Source of the DNA: Hymenobacter siberiensis
Lineage (GTDB): Bacteria; Bacteroidota; Bacteroidia; Cytophagales; Hymenobacteraceae
Reading direction: 5' to 3'
DNA length: 64,000 nt
Assembly: GCF_018967865.2 (NCBI RefSeq)
Contig: NZ_JAHLZY020000001.1
Span: forward strand, 3,100,001 to 3,164,000
Both the position numbers and the translations under genes were made by a program. Below are positions 1 through 7,842 of this stretch, in pieces. The notes under the pieces were generated by a model. It ran no database searches, was not told where the DNA came from, and saw nothing but the letters and a program-made list of their open reading frames with translations. Each line of letters begins with the position of its first letter. Within the stretch, counting starts at the first letter, position 1.

Positions 1-36
1 GTGAAAGCTGCTTTTGCCTAAATATTAACCAACTGA

Positions 37-138
37 ACGTCATGCAGAGCGCAGCGAAGCATCTTGCCCGCAGTAAGTAAACCAATCGATTGAATTAGTG
101 ACGGCGGGCAAGATGCTTCGCTGCGCTCTGCATGACCG
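37..138. repeat. Intergenic palindromic repeat
   Basis: Two arms (about 37-71 and 104-138) are near-perfect inverted copies around a short AT-rich centre. The arm core (cgtcatgcagagcgcagcg) recurs with small changes in at least six other gaps of this window. It lies just upstream of menB, and its right end runs into a TACTTTTC sequence (139-146) that is one base from the TAnnTTTG -7 box. Confidence 0.8.
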
Positions 139-165
139 TACTTTTCCATCCAATATTCTCTCCCC

Positions 166-990
166 ATGAGTGAACCCATTAGCTGGACCCCGATTAAGGA
201 GTTCAAAGAAATTCTCTTCACGCAGTTTGGCGGCATCGCCAAAATCAGCATCAACCGGCCGCAGGTGCACAACGCCTTCACGCCGCTCACGGTGCAGGAG
301 ATGATTGAGGCCATGCGCATGTGCCAGGACCGCACCGATATCGGCGTGATTATCCTCACCGGCGAGGGCGGCCGAGCCTTCTGCTCGGGCGGCGACCAGA
401 GCGTGCGCGGCCACGGCGGCTACGTGGGCGAGGACACCCTGCCCCGCCTCAACGTGCTGGAACTGCAGAAAATCATCCGCTCCATTCCCAAGCCGGTCAT
501 TGCCATGGTGGCGGGCTGGGCCATTGGCGGCGGCCACGTACTGCACGTGGTGTGCGATTTGAGCATTGCGGCCGACAACGCCCGTTTCGGCCAGACCGGC
601 CCCAACGTGGGCTCGTTCGACGGCGGCTTCGGGGCTTCCTACCTCGCCCGCGTGGTGGGCCAGAAGAAGGCCCGCGAAATCTGGTTTCTCTGCGACCAGT
701 ACGACGCCCAGGAAGCCCTCGATATGGGCCTCGTGAACAAAGTGGTACCCCTCGATAAGCTGGAAGAAACCACCGTGGCCTGGTGCCACAAAATCCTTCA
801 GAAAAGCCCGCTCTCGCTGCGTATGCTCAAATCGAGCTTCAACGCCGAGCTCGATGGCCAAGCCGGCATTCAGGAGCTGGCCGGCAACGCCACGCTGCTC
901 TACTACCTCAGCGACGAGGCCAAGGAGGGCCGCGAAGCCTTCATGGAGAAGCGCCAGCCCGACTTTTCGAAATTTCCAAAATTTCCGTAA
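166..990 (+). CDS. menB: 1,4-dihydroxy-2-naphthoyl-CoA synthase MenB
   Basis: The 274-residue product is a full-length crotonase-fold enzyme of cytoplasmic menaquinone synthesis. It closes the second ring of o-succinylbenzoyl-CoA. Seen in the sequence are the oxyanion-hole segment [10 protein letters not shown] (about 69-78), the crotonase core with AIGGGH, and the MenB-specific [10 protein letters not shown] stretch that carries the conserved Asp. The C-terminal tail ([10 protein letters not shown]) is typical of MenB. The ATG at 166 gives the usual N-terminus. A hairpin terminator follows at 1023. menE lies 1.5 kb downstream and menA is at 56.6 kb, so the pathway genes are scattered. Identification is secure. 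Confidence 0.96.
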   Translation: MSEPISWTPIKEFKEILFTQFGGIAKISINRPQVHNAFTPLTVQEMIEAMRMCQDRTDIGVIILTGEGGRAFCSGGDQSVRGHGGYVGEDTLPRLNVLELQKIIRSIPKPVIAMVAGWAIGGGHVLHVVCDLSIAADNARFGQTGPNVGSFDGGFGASYLARVVGQKKAREIWFLCDQYDAQEALDMGLVNKVVPLDKLEETTVAWCHKILQKSPLSLRMLKSSFNAELDGQAGIQELAGNATLLYYLSDEAKEGREAFMEKRQPDFSKFPKFP

Positions 991-1022
991 CCGGTGGCTG
1001 ACATGCGTTCCCGCAGCCTGAC

Positions 1023-1059
1023 AAAAACGCTCATAGCTTGCGCTATGAGCGTTTTTTTT
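1023..1059 (+). terminator. Rho-independent terminator of menB
   Basis: A 15-bp perfect stem (1023-1037 and 1042-1056) with a 4-base loop ends in a run of T. It lies 33 bases after the menB stop and its orientation fits menB. Confidence 0.85.
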
Positions 1060-1065
1060 GATATA

Positions 1066-1227
1066 GAAGCTGTTTAGGAAGTACCCGAAAATAGCAAGAC
1101 CGTCATTCCGAGCGCAGCCGAGGAATCTCGCGTGAATCGGTGAACGATACCCAAGCCACCTCGAGCGAGATTCCTCGGCTGCGCTCGGAATGACGGTCTG
1201 GTATTGTTGGAATTCCTAAACAGCTTC
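1066..1227. repeat. Nested MITE-like palindromic element
   Basis: The outer ends are inverted copies of gaagctgtttaggaa (about 1067-1081 and 1212-1226). Inside is a second, longer inverted repeat (about 1099-1132 and 1164-1198) of the cgtcattccgagcgcagcc family. There is no open reading frame. The two-layer structure with defined ends looks like a small non-autonomous element into which, or around which, the second palindrome was placed. Confidence 0.7.
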
Positions 1228-1258
1228 ATTGGCATTACCGCCCTCACCAACCAAACCC

Positions 1259-1444
1259 TTAGAAGCTGCCGCTCATGAACCGACAGCCGGCGCACCAGGC
1301 CAGGAAGAAGCGCAGCCGCTCGCGCTTGCGGGCTTTTTTCAGGACCTTGGCGGGGGTAACGGCCGGCCGCTCATTAGCGGGGTGAGCCTCGAAGCGGACG
1401 GGCACGGAAGGGGCAATTACCGGGGTGACGAGTTCAGGTTTCAT
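1259..1444 (-). CDS. Small basic hypothetical protein, weakly supported
   Basis: This is a possible 61-residue reading frame with an ATG start in the gap between menB and the rhodanese gene. The product has a proline/valine-rich N-terminal half, a basic middle (KVLKKARKRERLRFF) and two cysteines near the C-terminus. I recognise no family. It ends just past the edge of the MITE-like element. Codon use is compatible with coding but the frame is short, so it may be chance. Confidence 0.3.
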   Translation of the reverse strand: MKPELVTPVIAPSVPVRFEAHPANERPAVTPAKVLKKARKRERLRFFLAWCAGCRFMSGSF

Positions 1445-1569
1445 GGCGGTGGGAATTAGTTCGTTGGCAGTAAGTTACACTTTTTGAAGGATAAAGCCAA
1501 GTCAGGCGTGCACTTTTCCGGTTGTTTGGAGCGGGGAATGCCCGCCTTTTCCCGACCTATCTTCGCCGC

Positions 1570-1881
1570 ATGATGGACTTCCTGAAAAAACTATTCGGCC
1601 GGAAGCCGGGGCCAGACCTGGGCGCGCTCATCGCGGCCGGGGCCACTATTATCGATGTGCGCAGCAAGGGCGAATACCAGGGCGGCCACCTCAAAAAGTC
1701 GCTCAACCTGCCCCTCGACACCCTGCCCGCCGGCTTGGGCAAGCTCGATAAGACCATGCCCGTGATTACCTGCTGCGCCTCGGGCATGCGCAGTGCGGCG
1801 GCGCGCGGCATCCTGCAAAAACAGGGCTTTGCCGAGGTGTACAACGGCGGCGGCTGGCTGGGGCTGCGCAAGTTCGAGTAG
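1570..1881 (+). CDS. Single-domain rhodanese-like protein
   Basis: The 103-residue protein is a lone rhodanese domain. The active-site loop CASGMRS is at about residues 69-75, with Cys69 as the expected persulfide carrier, and the family motif IIDVRSKGEYQGGH is at 27-40. Such proteins move sulfur or act in redox and thiol chemistry in the cytoplasm; the substrate here is unknown. I chose the ATG at 1570 (a second ATG follows at 1573) because the upstream in-frame extension to 1522 is not rhodanese-like. The first residues (MMDFLKKLFGRK) are typical of this small family in Cytophagales. No operon partner is obvious. Confidence 0.85.
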   Translation: MMDFLKKLFGRKPGPDLGALIAAGATIIDVRSKGEYQGGHLKKSLNLPLDTLPAGLGKLDKTMPVITCCASGMRSAAARGILQKQGFAEVYNGGGWLGLRKFE

Positions 1882-2001
1882 CCCTTACATCCCGAGTCCA
1901 GGCATCGTCCCAACTCCGCTCCCATGCTGGCCCGCAGCCTGCAATACTTATGGGCAGTTGGGCTGTTGAAGCAACGCGAATACCTCCCCCATTTCACGGC
2001 T

Positions 2002-2451
2002 ATGACTACTGCTGATTTTCACCTGAATATCCGGCGCATTCGGCGGTGGCATTGGCTGCAATACCCCGTGCAGGGCCTTTTGATGGGCGGGGGAATGCTG
2101 GGGGCCAGCGGCCGGATGGCCGTGGGGCCAACCCTGGAACCGGCCCTCACTACGTGGCCGGTTTTGCTGGGGCTCCTGGCGCTGCTGCCGGTAGTGGGCG
2201 GGCTGCTGTTTGTGGTTTCGCGCTACCTGCGGCCCAATGTGCGCCGGCCGGCCGAAGAAAATCTGCGCATTTACCAAGGGCGTGCGCTGCTGCGCAATAG
2301 CTTGCTGGGCCTGCTGGCCCTGCCCTTGCTTGCGTCGTACGTCATAAGCCACAAGCCGCTCGACCTCGTTCTTTGCGGGGCGGTGCTGCTGGCGCTGGGC
2401 TGGCAAACGCGGCCTTCGGCCGAGACGTATCAGCGGTGGCTGCTGGCTTGA
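2002..2451 (+). CDS. Small integral membrane protein of unknown function
   Basis: The 149-residue product has about four hydrophobic helices: around the QYPVQGLLMGGGMLGA stretch, the LLGLLALLPVVGGLLF stretch, the LLGLLALPLLASYVI stretch and a final LVLCGAVLLALG stretch. Arginine-rich loops lie between them. The start at 2002 is preferred over an in-frame ATG at 1924, because the residues between are not membrane-protein-like and the start is close to menE spacing. It ends 32 bases before the menE start, so the two are probably co-transcribed. I do not recognise the family. Confidence 0.65.
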   Translation: MTTADFHLNIRRIRRWHWLQYPVQGLLMGGGMLGASGRMAVGPTLEPALTTWPVLLGLLALLPVVGGLLFVVSRYLRPNVRRPAEENLRIYQGRALLRNSLLGLLALPLLASYVISHKPLDLVLCGAVLLALGWQTRPSAETYQRWLLA

Positions 2452-2483
2452 GGCCCCAGCCACCGGCCTTTATTTTGACTGTT

Positions 2484-3587
2484 ATGGCTTCCGATTTACT
2501 TCCCACCTCCCTCCTGCTCAACGGCCGCGAATTCACCTACGCGGCCATCCGCCAATACCCCGCCCAGCTCGATGTGCCCTTGAACGGCTACGAGGCCAAG
2601 GTGCTGAATTTTGTCCGGCAGTGGCTGAACGGCACGCAGGAATTTGTGCTGCACACCTCGGGCAGCACGGGCACGCCCTCGGCCATCACGCTACAGCGGC
2701 GGCAGCTGGAAGCGTCGGCCCGCCGCACGGCCGATTTCTTCGACCTCGGCCCCGGCGACCGGGCGCTGGTTTGCCTCAACTGCGAGTACATCGGCGGGAT
2801 GATGATGCTGGTGCGCGGGCTGGAGCGCAACCTGCACCTCACCATCGTGGAGCCGCACGCCGACCCATTTGCCTACGTAGCCGCCGCTGCGGAATTTGAT
2901 TTTTCGGCCTTCGTGCCGCTGCAGCTGAAAGCCGTGCTGGCGGCCGGCCACGCGCCCCGGCTCGATAAAATGAAGTCGTTTCTGGTGGGGGGCGCGCCCG
3001 CCGATGCCGCGCTGCAACAGGAAGTGCAACCCGTGAAAGCCGCCGCGTGGCTCACCTATGGCATGACGGAAACCTGCTCCCACGTAGCCCTGCGCCGCCT
3101 GAACGGGCCGCACGCCGCTACCAGCTTCCGGGTACTCACGGGCATTGCGGCGGGGCAGGATGAACGCGGCTGCCTCACGCTGCGCGGCGACGTGACCGAC
3201 GACCAGCTCATCATCACCAACGACGTGGTACAGCTGCTCGACGCGCACACGTTTGAGTGGCTGGGCCGGGCCGATTTCGTAATAAACTCGGGCGGCGTGA
3301 AGGTGCCCGCCGAGAAAGTGGAGCTGGTGCTGGATGTGGCGCTGGCCGAAATCGGGACGCCGCGCCGCTGCTTTGTGGCCGGCCAGCCCGACGAGCGCCT
3401 GGGCCAGACCGTGACGGCTTTCATCGAAGGCCCGGCGCTGGCGCCCGAGCAGGAAATCCGGCTGAAAGCCCTGCTGGCGGCACGCCTGGGGCGCTACGAG
3501 CAGCCCCGGCAGCTTACCTACGTGCCCGAATTTCTGCTAACGGCCACGGGTAAGCTCAACCGGACGGCCACGCTACGCACCCTGTAA
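2484..3587 (+). CDS. menE: o-succinylbenzoate-CoA ligase MenE-like acyl-AMP synthetase
   Basis: The 367-residue protein is an ANL-superfamily adenylate-forming enzyme of the short Bacteroidota MenE type. Motifs seen are the P-loop HTSGSTGTP (57-65), the A5-like motif TYGMTETCSH (191-200), and a C-terminal GKLNR (about 356-360) with the catalytic Lys. It should activate o-succinylbenzoate to the CoA thioester that MenB uses, and the proximity of menB supports that substrate. The ATG at 2484 is used; the open frame upstream overlaps the preceding gene. The next gene starts 5 bases after the stop, so the two may be one transcript. Confidence 0.88.
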   Translation: MASDLLPTSLLLNGREFTYAAIRQYPAQLDVPLNGYEAKVLNFVRQWLNGTQEFVLHTSGSTGTPSAITLQRRQLEASARRTADFFDLGPGDRALVCLNCEYIGGMMMLVRGLERNLHLTIVEPHADPFAYVAAAAEFDFSAFVPLQLKAVLAAGHAPRLDKMKSFLVGGAPADAALQQEVQPVKAAAWLTYGMTETCSHVALRRLNGPHAATSFRVLTGIAAGQDERGCLTLRGDVTDDQLIITNDVVQLLDAHTFEWLGRADFVINSGGVKVPAEKVELVLDVALAEIGTPRRCFVAGQPDERLGQTVTAFIEGPALAPEQEIRLKALLAARLGRYEQPRQLTYVPEFLLTATGKLNRTATLRTL

Positions 3588-3591
3588 GTTG

Positions 3592-4446
3592 ATGAAATTT
3601 CGATTTTCTTATGGGCTGCTGTTAGGGTTATTGGGGCTGCTGGCCAGCCCGGCAGCACGGGCCCAGGACCAGAAACCAGCCGGCACCGCTACGCCCGATT
3701 CGGCGGTGGTGAACGGCGCGGGCAATATGGCGCCGCCGCCGGCCGGGCTGCCCTCGGCCGAGTTTGAAACCTATAATATGGACGGCACCGGCGTGCGCTA
3801 CACGGCGGCCCTCACCGGCCTCTACACCACGGGCACGGTGGAACGGATATATTTCAACACCAGCCACACGGGCGGCTTCACTACAGGGCACTGGCAGTTT
3901 CCGGCGGCCTTCACCTACAGCTATGGCCGGCAGGACGGGGCACTGCGCGAGCGCGAGCTACTGCTGCTCAGCACCCCCGACTACCGCATTCGCCGGTGGA
4001 AGTTCTACGCGCTGGGCGAGTTCGAAACCAGCAACCTGCGCGCCATCACGCGGCGCGTGGTAACGGGCGGCGGCGTGGGCTACCAGCTATACGCCGACAG
4101 CACCAACAACACATTGGCCTTGAGCACATTCTTGCTCAACGAGCAAACCGACTACAATACCGAGTCCGATTTTTCCCGGCACGTAGTGCGCAACTCCACC
4201 CGCCTCAAGATGCGCCTGAACCGGGGTGTGTTCAGCGCGTCGGAGCTATTTTTTTATCAGCCCAGCCTGCGCGACTCCGGCGGCGACTACCGCCTCAACA
4301 GCGCCACGGTGCTGGCCTTCAAGCTCTACCAGCACCTGGCCCTGAACCTGGCCTACACGTATTCCTACGAAAGCGTGGTGGTGCAGAACCGCGCCCGGGC
4401 CAACGCCACGCTCTCGGTGGGCTTCGCCTACAGCACGGGCCAGTAG
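3592..4446 (+). CDS. DUF481-like outer-membrane beta-barrel protein
   Basis: The 284-residue product begins with a signal peptide ending near ASPAARAQD. A low-complexity stretch follows, and then from about residue 60 a run of alternating polar/hydrophobic strands with aromatic girdles (for example YSYGRQD, RWKFYALGEFE, ALNLAYTYSYE). The pattern resembles DUF481 (YdiY-like) salt-induced barrels; this is inference from the strand pattern and not from a strict motif. The ATG at 3592 follows the menE stop by 4 bases. It runs convergently toward the next gene on the other strand. Confidence 0.6.
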   Translation: MKFRFSYGLLLGLLGLLASPAARAQDQKPAGTATPDSAVVNGAGNMAPPPAGLPSAEFETYNMDGTGVRYTAALTGLYTTGTVERIYFNTSHTGGFTTGHWQFPAAFTYSYGRQDGALRERELLLLSTPDYRIRRWKFYALGEFETSNLRAITRRVVTGGGVGYQLYADSTNNTLALSTFLLNEQTDYNTESDFSRHVVRNSTRLKMRLNRGVFSASELFFYQPSLRDSGGDYRLNSATVLAFKLYQHLALNLAYTYSYESVVVQNRARANATLSVGFAYSTGQ

Positions 4447-4474
4447 GCGCGCAGCGCGAAAACTGGCGCTCAGC

Positions 4475-5170
4475 TTAGCGCATGTTGGTTTGGGTGAAGA
4501 GCGGCTCTTTATCCTTCATCACCTTGAATAATTCGCCCAGAAACAGGTTGGCGCGCAGGTAAAATACCGGCCCATTCAGCTCTTTCTGGATGGCGATGGG
4601 CACGAACACCGGCTGCCGCCAGCCCAGGCCCGTGCCAATGCCGCCCCAACGAAACACCCGGTACTGCGCGGCCAGTGTGGGCTCCACGATGCCCATAAAA
4701 TCGCGGGGCGTTTTGTCGAGGTCGCCATCGTCGGCTTCGTAGAGCACGTAGGCCGAGCCCAGGCCCAGTTGCATGTTGGCGCTGAGCTCCCAACGACGGT
4801 TTTCGAGCAGCACGTAGCCGGCGTAGGCGGCCAGGTAGCGGAAGCGGATTTCGGCGTCGGCATCTTCGGCGGCGTTGTCGGGCTTGGCCTGGCGCGAGGG
4901 CACGCCGGTGCTCAGGAAGTAGATGGCCGCCCCGGTCCGGAAGCGGCTCTTGAACTCGATGCCCAGCTTGAGGCCGTTGATGGTGGTGAGGTGGTGGTTG
5001 AGAATGGAGTAGCGCGAGTCGTACTGCACCACGAAGCGGTTGCGGGCCAGGCGCGCCACGGCCGGCCGACCTTTCACCGAATCGGGCCGGGCCGGCGGTG
5101 CCGACTGCGCCCACGCGCCCACCGGCAGCAGGACTACACTCAACCACACAACGCGTAACAACCAGAGCAT
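4475..5170 (-). CDS. Predicted outer-membrane protein of unknown function
   Basis: The 231-residue product starts with a hydrophobic signal peptide (LWLLRVVWLSVVLLPVGAWAQ) and is then rich in amphipathic strands with glycine and aromatics (for example LAAYAGYVLLENRRWELS). This suggests a small beta-barrel or a periplasmic beta protein. I use the ATG at 5170, since the in-frame start at 5215 would bury the signal peptide. It is convergent with the DUF481-like gene, 28 bases away. Family not recognised. Confidence 0.6.
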   Translation of the reverse strand: MLWLLRVVWLSVVLLPVGAWAQSAPPARPDSVKGRPAVARLARNRFVVQYDSRYSILNHHLTTINGLKLGIEFKSRFRTGAAIYFLSTGVPSRQAKPDNAAEDADAEIRFRYLAAYAGYVLLENRRWELSANMQLGLGSAYVLYEADDGDLDKTPRDFMGIVEPTLAAQYRVFRWGGIGTGLGWRQPVFVPIAIQKELNGPVFYLRANLFLGELFKVMKDKEPLFTQTNMR

Positions 5171-5293
5171 AGCACATCCAAAAAACCGACCGCTGGCAAA
5201 GGTCGGGGATTTCACCCGGCCACAGCCGCCGTTTCACCCGGTTGTTTCGCCGCTTCGCCCCGAAATAGCTGGCCCGTCCGCCGGCCGGGCTAC

Positions 5294-5301
5294 TAGATTT
5301 G
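5294..5301 (+). promoter_or_regulatory. Candidate -7 promoter box (TAGATTTG)
   Basis: A perfect match to the Bacteroidota -7 consensus TAnnTTTG lies 24 bases before the ATG of the DUF4281 gene. No clear -33 TTTG was seen. Confidence 0.5.
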
Positions 5302-5325
5302 GCCCAACTTCTTCGCTTCAGCCCC

Positions 5326-5781
5326 ATGCTCACGTCCGATTTCCTGTTTTCCCTCGCCAACCCCGTGGCCCTGCTGGGCTGGGCGCTGCTGGTACCGGCC
5401 CCGCGCTGGCGCGTCACCCGCGCCGTGGTGCTAAGCGGGGCGCTGCCGCTGCTACTGGCCGCTGCTTACGCGGTGCTCATCGCGGCGCACTACGCAGGGC
5501 CGCACGGCGGCGAGGGCGGCTTTCAGTCGCTGGATGCCGTGGCGGCGCTGTTCCGCGACCCATGGGCGCTGCTGGCTGGCTGGGTACACTACCTCTGCTT
5601 CGATATGTGGACGGGGGCCTGGGAAGTGCGTGACGCGCAGCGGCGCGGTATGCCGCACGGGCTGCTGATACCCTGCCTGCTGCTCACGTTCCTGTTTGGG
5701 CCGGTGGGGCTGCTGCTGTATTTCGGGGTGCGGCAGCGGTATCCGCTTCCGCCAACGGATGTCTGGTTATCAAATTGTTAA
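5326..5781 (+). CDS. DUF4281 / Aba4-like membrane protein
   Basis: The 151-residue integral membrane protein has about four helices. Its features match the Aba4-like DUF4281 family: an N-terminal LANPVALLGW motif, a central DPWALLAGWVHYLCFDMWTG motif, and a C-terminal LTFLFGPVGLLLYFGVR helix. In plants ABA4 is needed for neoxanthin formation; the role in carotenoid-producing bacteria is not settled. The ATG at 5326 sits behind a good -7 box, whereas an in-frame start at 5299 would fall inside that box. The gene stands alone between divergent and pseudogene neighbours. Confidence 0.75.
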   Translation: MLTSDFLFSLANPVALLGWALLVPAPRWRVTRAVVLSGALPLLLAAAYAVLIAAHYAGPHGGEGGFQSLDAVAALFRDPWALLAGWVHYLCFDMWTGAWEVRDAQRRGMPHGLLIPCLLLTFLFGPVGLLLYFGVRQRYPLPPTDVWLSNC

Positions 5782-5828
5782 CCTCTTTCATTCTGGTTAT
5801 TTTTTTCTGATTTCAATTCGCTGACCTC

Positions 5829-6406
5829 ATGAAAACCGCCTTGCTTTCGTCCGCTGTTTTTTCGCCGCTCAGCCCAACCGCTGGTCCGGTGCGCGAGGCC
5901 CTGCGCGTGCTGCACCGCGTGAACCCCGCCCTGTCCTGGACCGGCTGGGCGAACGTGGCCCTGGCCGTGCTGCCCTGGCGCTACTGTTCATCGACCACCG
6001 CCTGGTGGCCGGCGCACCGGTCTGGCTCAAGCCGCTGAAGTTTGCCCTCTCCATCACGGCCTTTGCCTGGACGCTGGGCTGGCTGCTGGCCGACCTGCCC
6101 GCCGCCGCCCAACGCAGCGTGCTGCTGCTGAGCGGGGGCGTAGCCCTGAGTATGCTGGTAGAGCAGGACCGGGGCGGTGGCCACGGCGGGCACCTATACC
6201 ATTGCGTAGCCCTGAGCATGCTGGTAGAGCAGGCCGTGATTTTTACGCAGGCCGCCCGGGGCACCACCTCACACTACAACGCCAGCACCCCGCTCAACGG
6301 CATCCTGTTCGGGCTCATGGGCATTTTCATTATGGTCAATACGCTGATGACCGTGTGGGCCGTGTACCTAGCCTGGCGCTACCAGCCACACGGGCCGGCT
6401 GGCTAA
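5829..6406 (+). pseudogene. Frameshifted and truncated multi-pass membrane protein
   Basis: Two reading frames (5829-about 5970 and about 5972-6406) make one membrane protein if a single base is restored near 5970, in the stretch that should read as a run of Ala and Leu. The reconstructed protein carries the motifs APVWLKPLKFALSI and TTSHYNASTPLNG. A 28-base direct repeat (6140-6167 and 6206-6233) adds 22 residues in frame, duplicating VALSMLVEQ. The frame stops after only about four helices at 6406, exactly where the convergent receptor relic also breaks off, so the 3-prime end is probably deleted. Function unknown. Confidence 0.7.
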
Positions 6407-7420
6407 CTGGAATGTTGACACGGAATTGGGAGTGTAAGCTTCCCCTACTTTGTGGACCACTTTCAGCGAGCCGCCCAAGGCCAGCGGAGCCTTATCCCAG
6501 CCCAGATTCTGGGGCATGAGGTTTGTAGTAAGGAGCCAGATTCGTGTAGTCGGCACTCACGGCTACGAAGGTGCGCTCCCAGCGTCTGGTCCGTCCCAGG
6601 GCTGCCGCCCACGCTCATCAGCGAGATGCTGGACTGCGTTTCGGGGGCCAAATCCGTCAAGTTCTGCACCACCACGGCGCTCAGCGCCTGCCCGTACTCG
6701 ACCGAGTAGCCGCCCGTGCTGAACACCAGCCCTTTGAACAGAAAGGGCGAGAACCGGCCCCGGGCCGCCACGTTGGGCACCGCGCCGCCGTAGGGCGTCT
6801 GCACGGGCAGGCCGTCGATGTAGTACTTGGTTTCCGAGGCCGCCCCGCCGCGCACAAACAGCTTGCCGTCCTCGCCCACCCGCGTGGTGCCGGGCAGGGC
6901 ATTGAGGGCCCCAGCCACGTCGCCGAGGGCCCCAGCCGTAGTCACGATGTCGAGGGGCTTGAGCAGGGTGCCGCGCCTGGTGTCGCTGGCCTCGAAGGCC
7001 CCGGCCGTCACCACCACATCGCCGAGGGCGGCAGGGTTCAGCTTCAGCTTAATATTGGGCGGGAAAATCGGGCCTTTTCCCAGTCTAAACAGCAGATCAT
7101 TAGGCACATAGCCGATGAATCTCACCACCAGCACCCCTGAACCGGCGGCGCGGTCGGTGCGGAAATCGAAGCGGCCCAGCAAGTCGGTGCTGGCTCCGTC
7201 GAAGGTGGTTTTCAGGAACACGTTCACGCCCGGCAGGGGCTGGCCGGCGGCATCGCGCGCGATGCCTTTGAGGTGAGTTGGTGAGCTGGTGAGTTTTAGC
7301 ACTGGGCGCAGTTTGGACAAAGGCGGCGGGGGCGGGGCTCAGCAGCAGGAGCAGCAGGAGCAGCGGGAGCAGCGGGAGTAGCGGGAGTAGCGGGAGTAGC
7401 GGGAGTAGCGAAGTTTTCAT
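6407..7420 (-). pseudogene. TonB-dependent receptor remnant
   Basis: The reading begins at 7420 with a leucine-repeat signal peptide (encoded by about 9-bp tandem repeats). It must change frame near 7275 to continue into a carboxypeptidase-D-like regulatory domain (GQPLPGVNVFLKTTFDG) and a TonB plug domain (FVRGGAASETKYYIDGLPV). Further frame changes occur near 6600 and 6520, after which recognisable receptor sequence continues briefly (WDKAPLALGGSLK) and then ends. A normal receptor has 700-900 residues, so most of the barrel is missing. The frame change near 7275 lies in a period-8 repeat of ctcaccaa-like units. Confidence 0.85.
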
Positions 7421-7606
7421 GGCGGCGGGCAGTTTGATGGCTCAAAGGTGCCCGCGGGCGGCCCCGGCCTCAACTTCCCGTTGCCGAACCGTCGGATGAG
7501 GGGGATGAACCGTTGGCGCGGGCTGTTGACTTTTTTGCCAGCTGTCCGCCAGGCGGGGTTGCGGGCCGACCCGTCGAAGGATGAACGACGGCCATAACAA
7601 CGACAA

Positions 7607-7637
7607 CCGGTCGGACCGCTTAGGGCGGTCCGACCGG
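7607..7637. repeat. Perfect hairpin in a 420-bp gene-free gap
   Basis: The 13-bp arms (ccggtcggaccgc and its complement) surround a 5-base loop. The gap 7421-7842 between the receptor relic and the PAS gene holds nothing else that I can support; short frames on the minus strand there are low-complexity and unconvincing. Confidence 0.6.
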
Positions 7638-7842
7638 AGCGCCCACCGCAAAAACCGGATAATGCTAACCGCAATTACCCGCGCCTCGTACTCCCGCCTA
7701 CGGCCCCTCATCCAGCCCCAAACAAACAGTCCGCCAAGCCGCTTCTCTCCCGAAGGCTGACTCCGGTGGTCATTATCTATCTTCACGGCATCATCATCAC
7801 CACCCGCCCAAGTTTGCGGCATCATTGCATTTAGTACGCTTC

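Noticed and set aside
40..861. Long open frame antisense to menB
   Set aside because: It is the complement of the strongly supported menB gene; the open frame comes from GC-rich codon bias and the product has no domain.
7442..7825. 127-codon frame on the minus strand between the receptor relic and the PAS gene
   Set aside because: The product is Arg/Pro/Ser-rich without any fold, overlaps a perfect hairpin and has no promoter; it looks like chance in GC-rich DNA.
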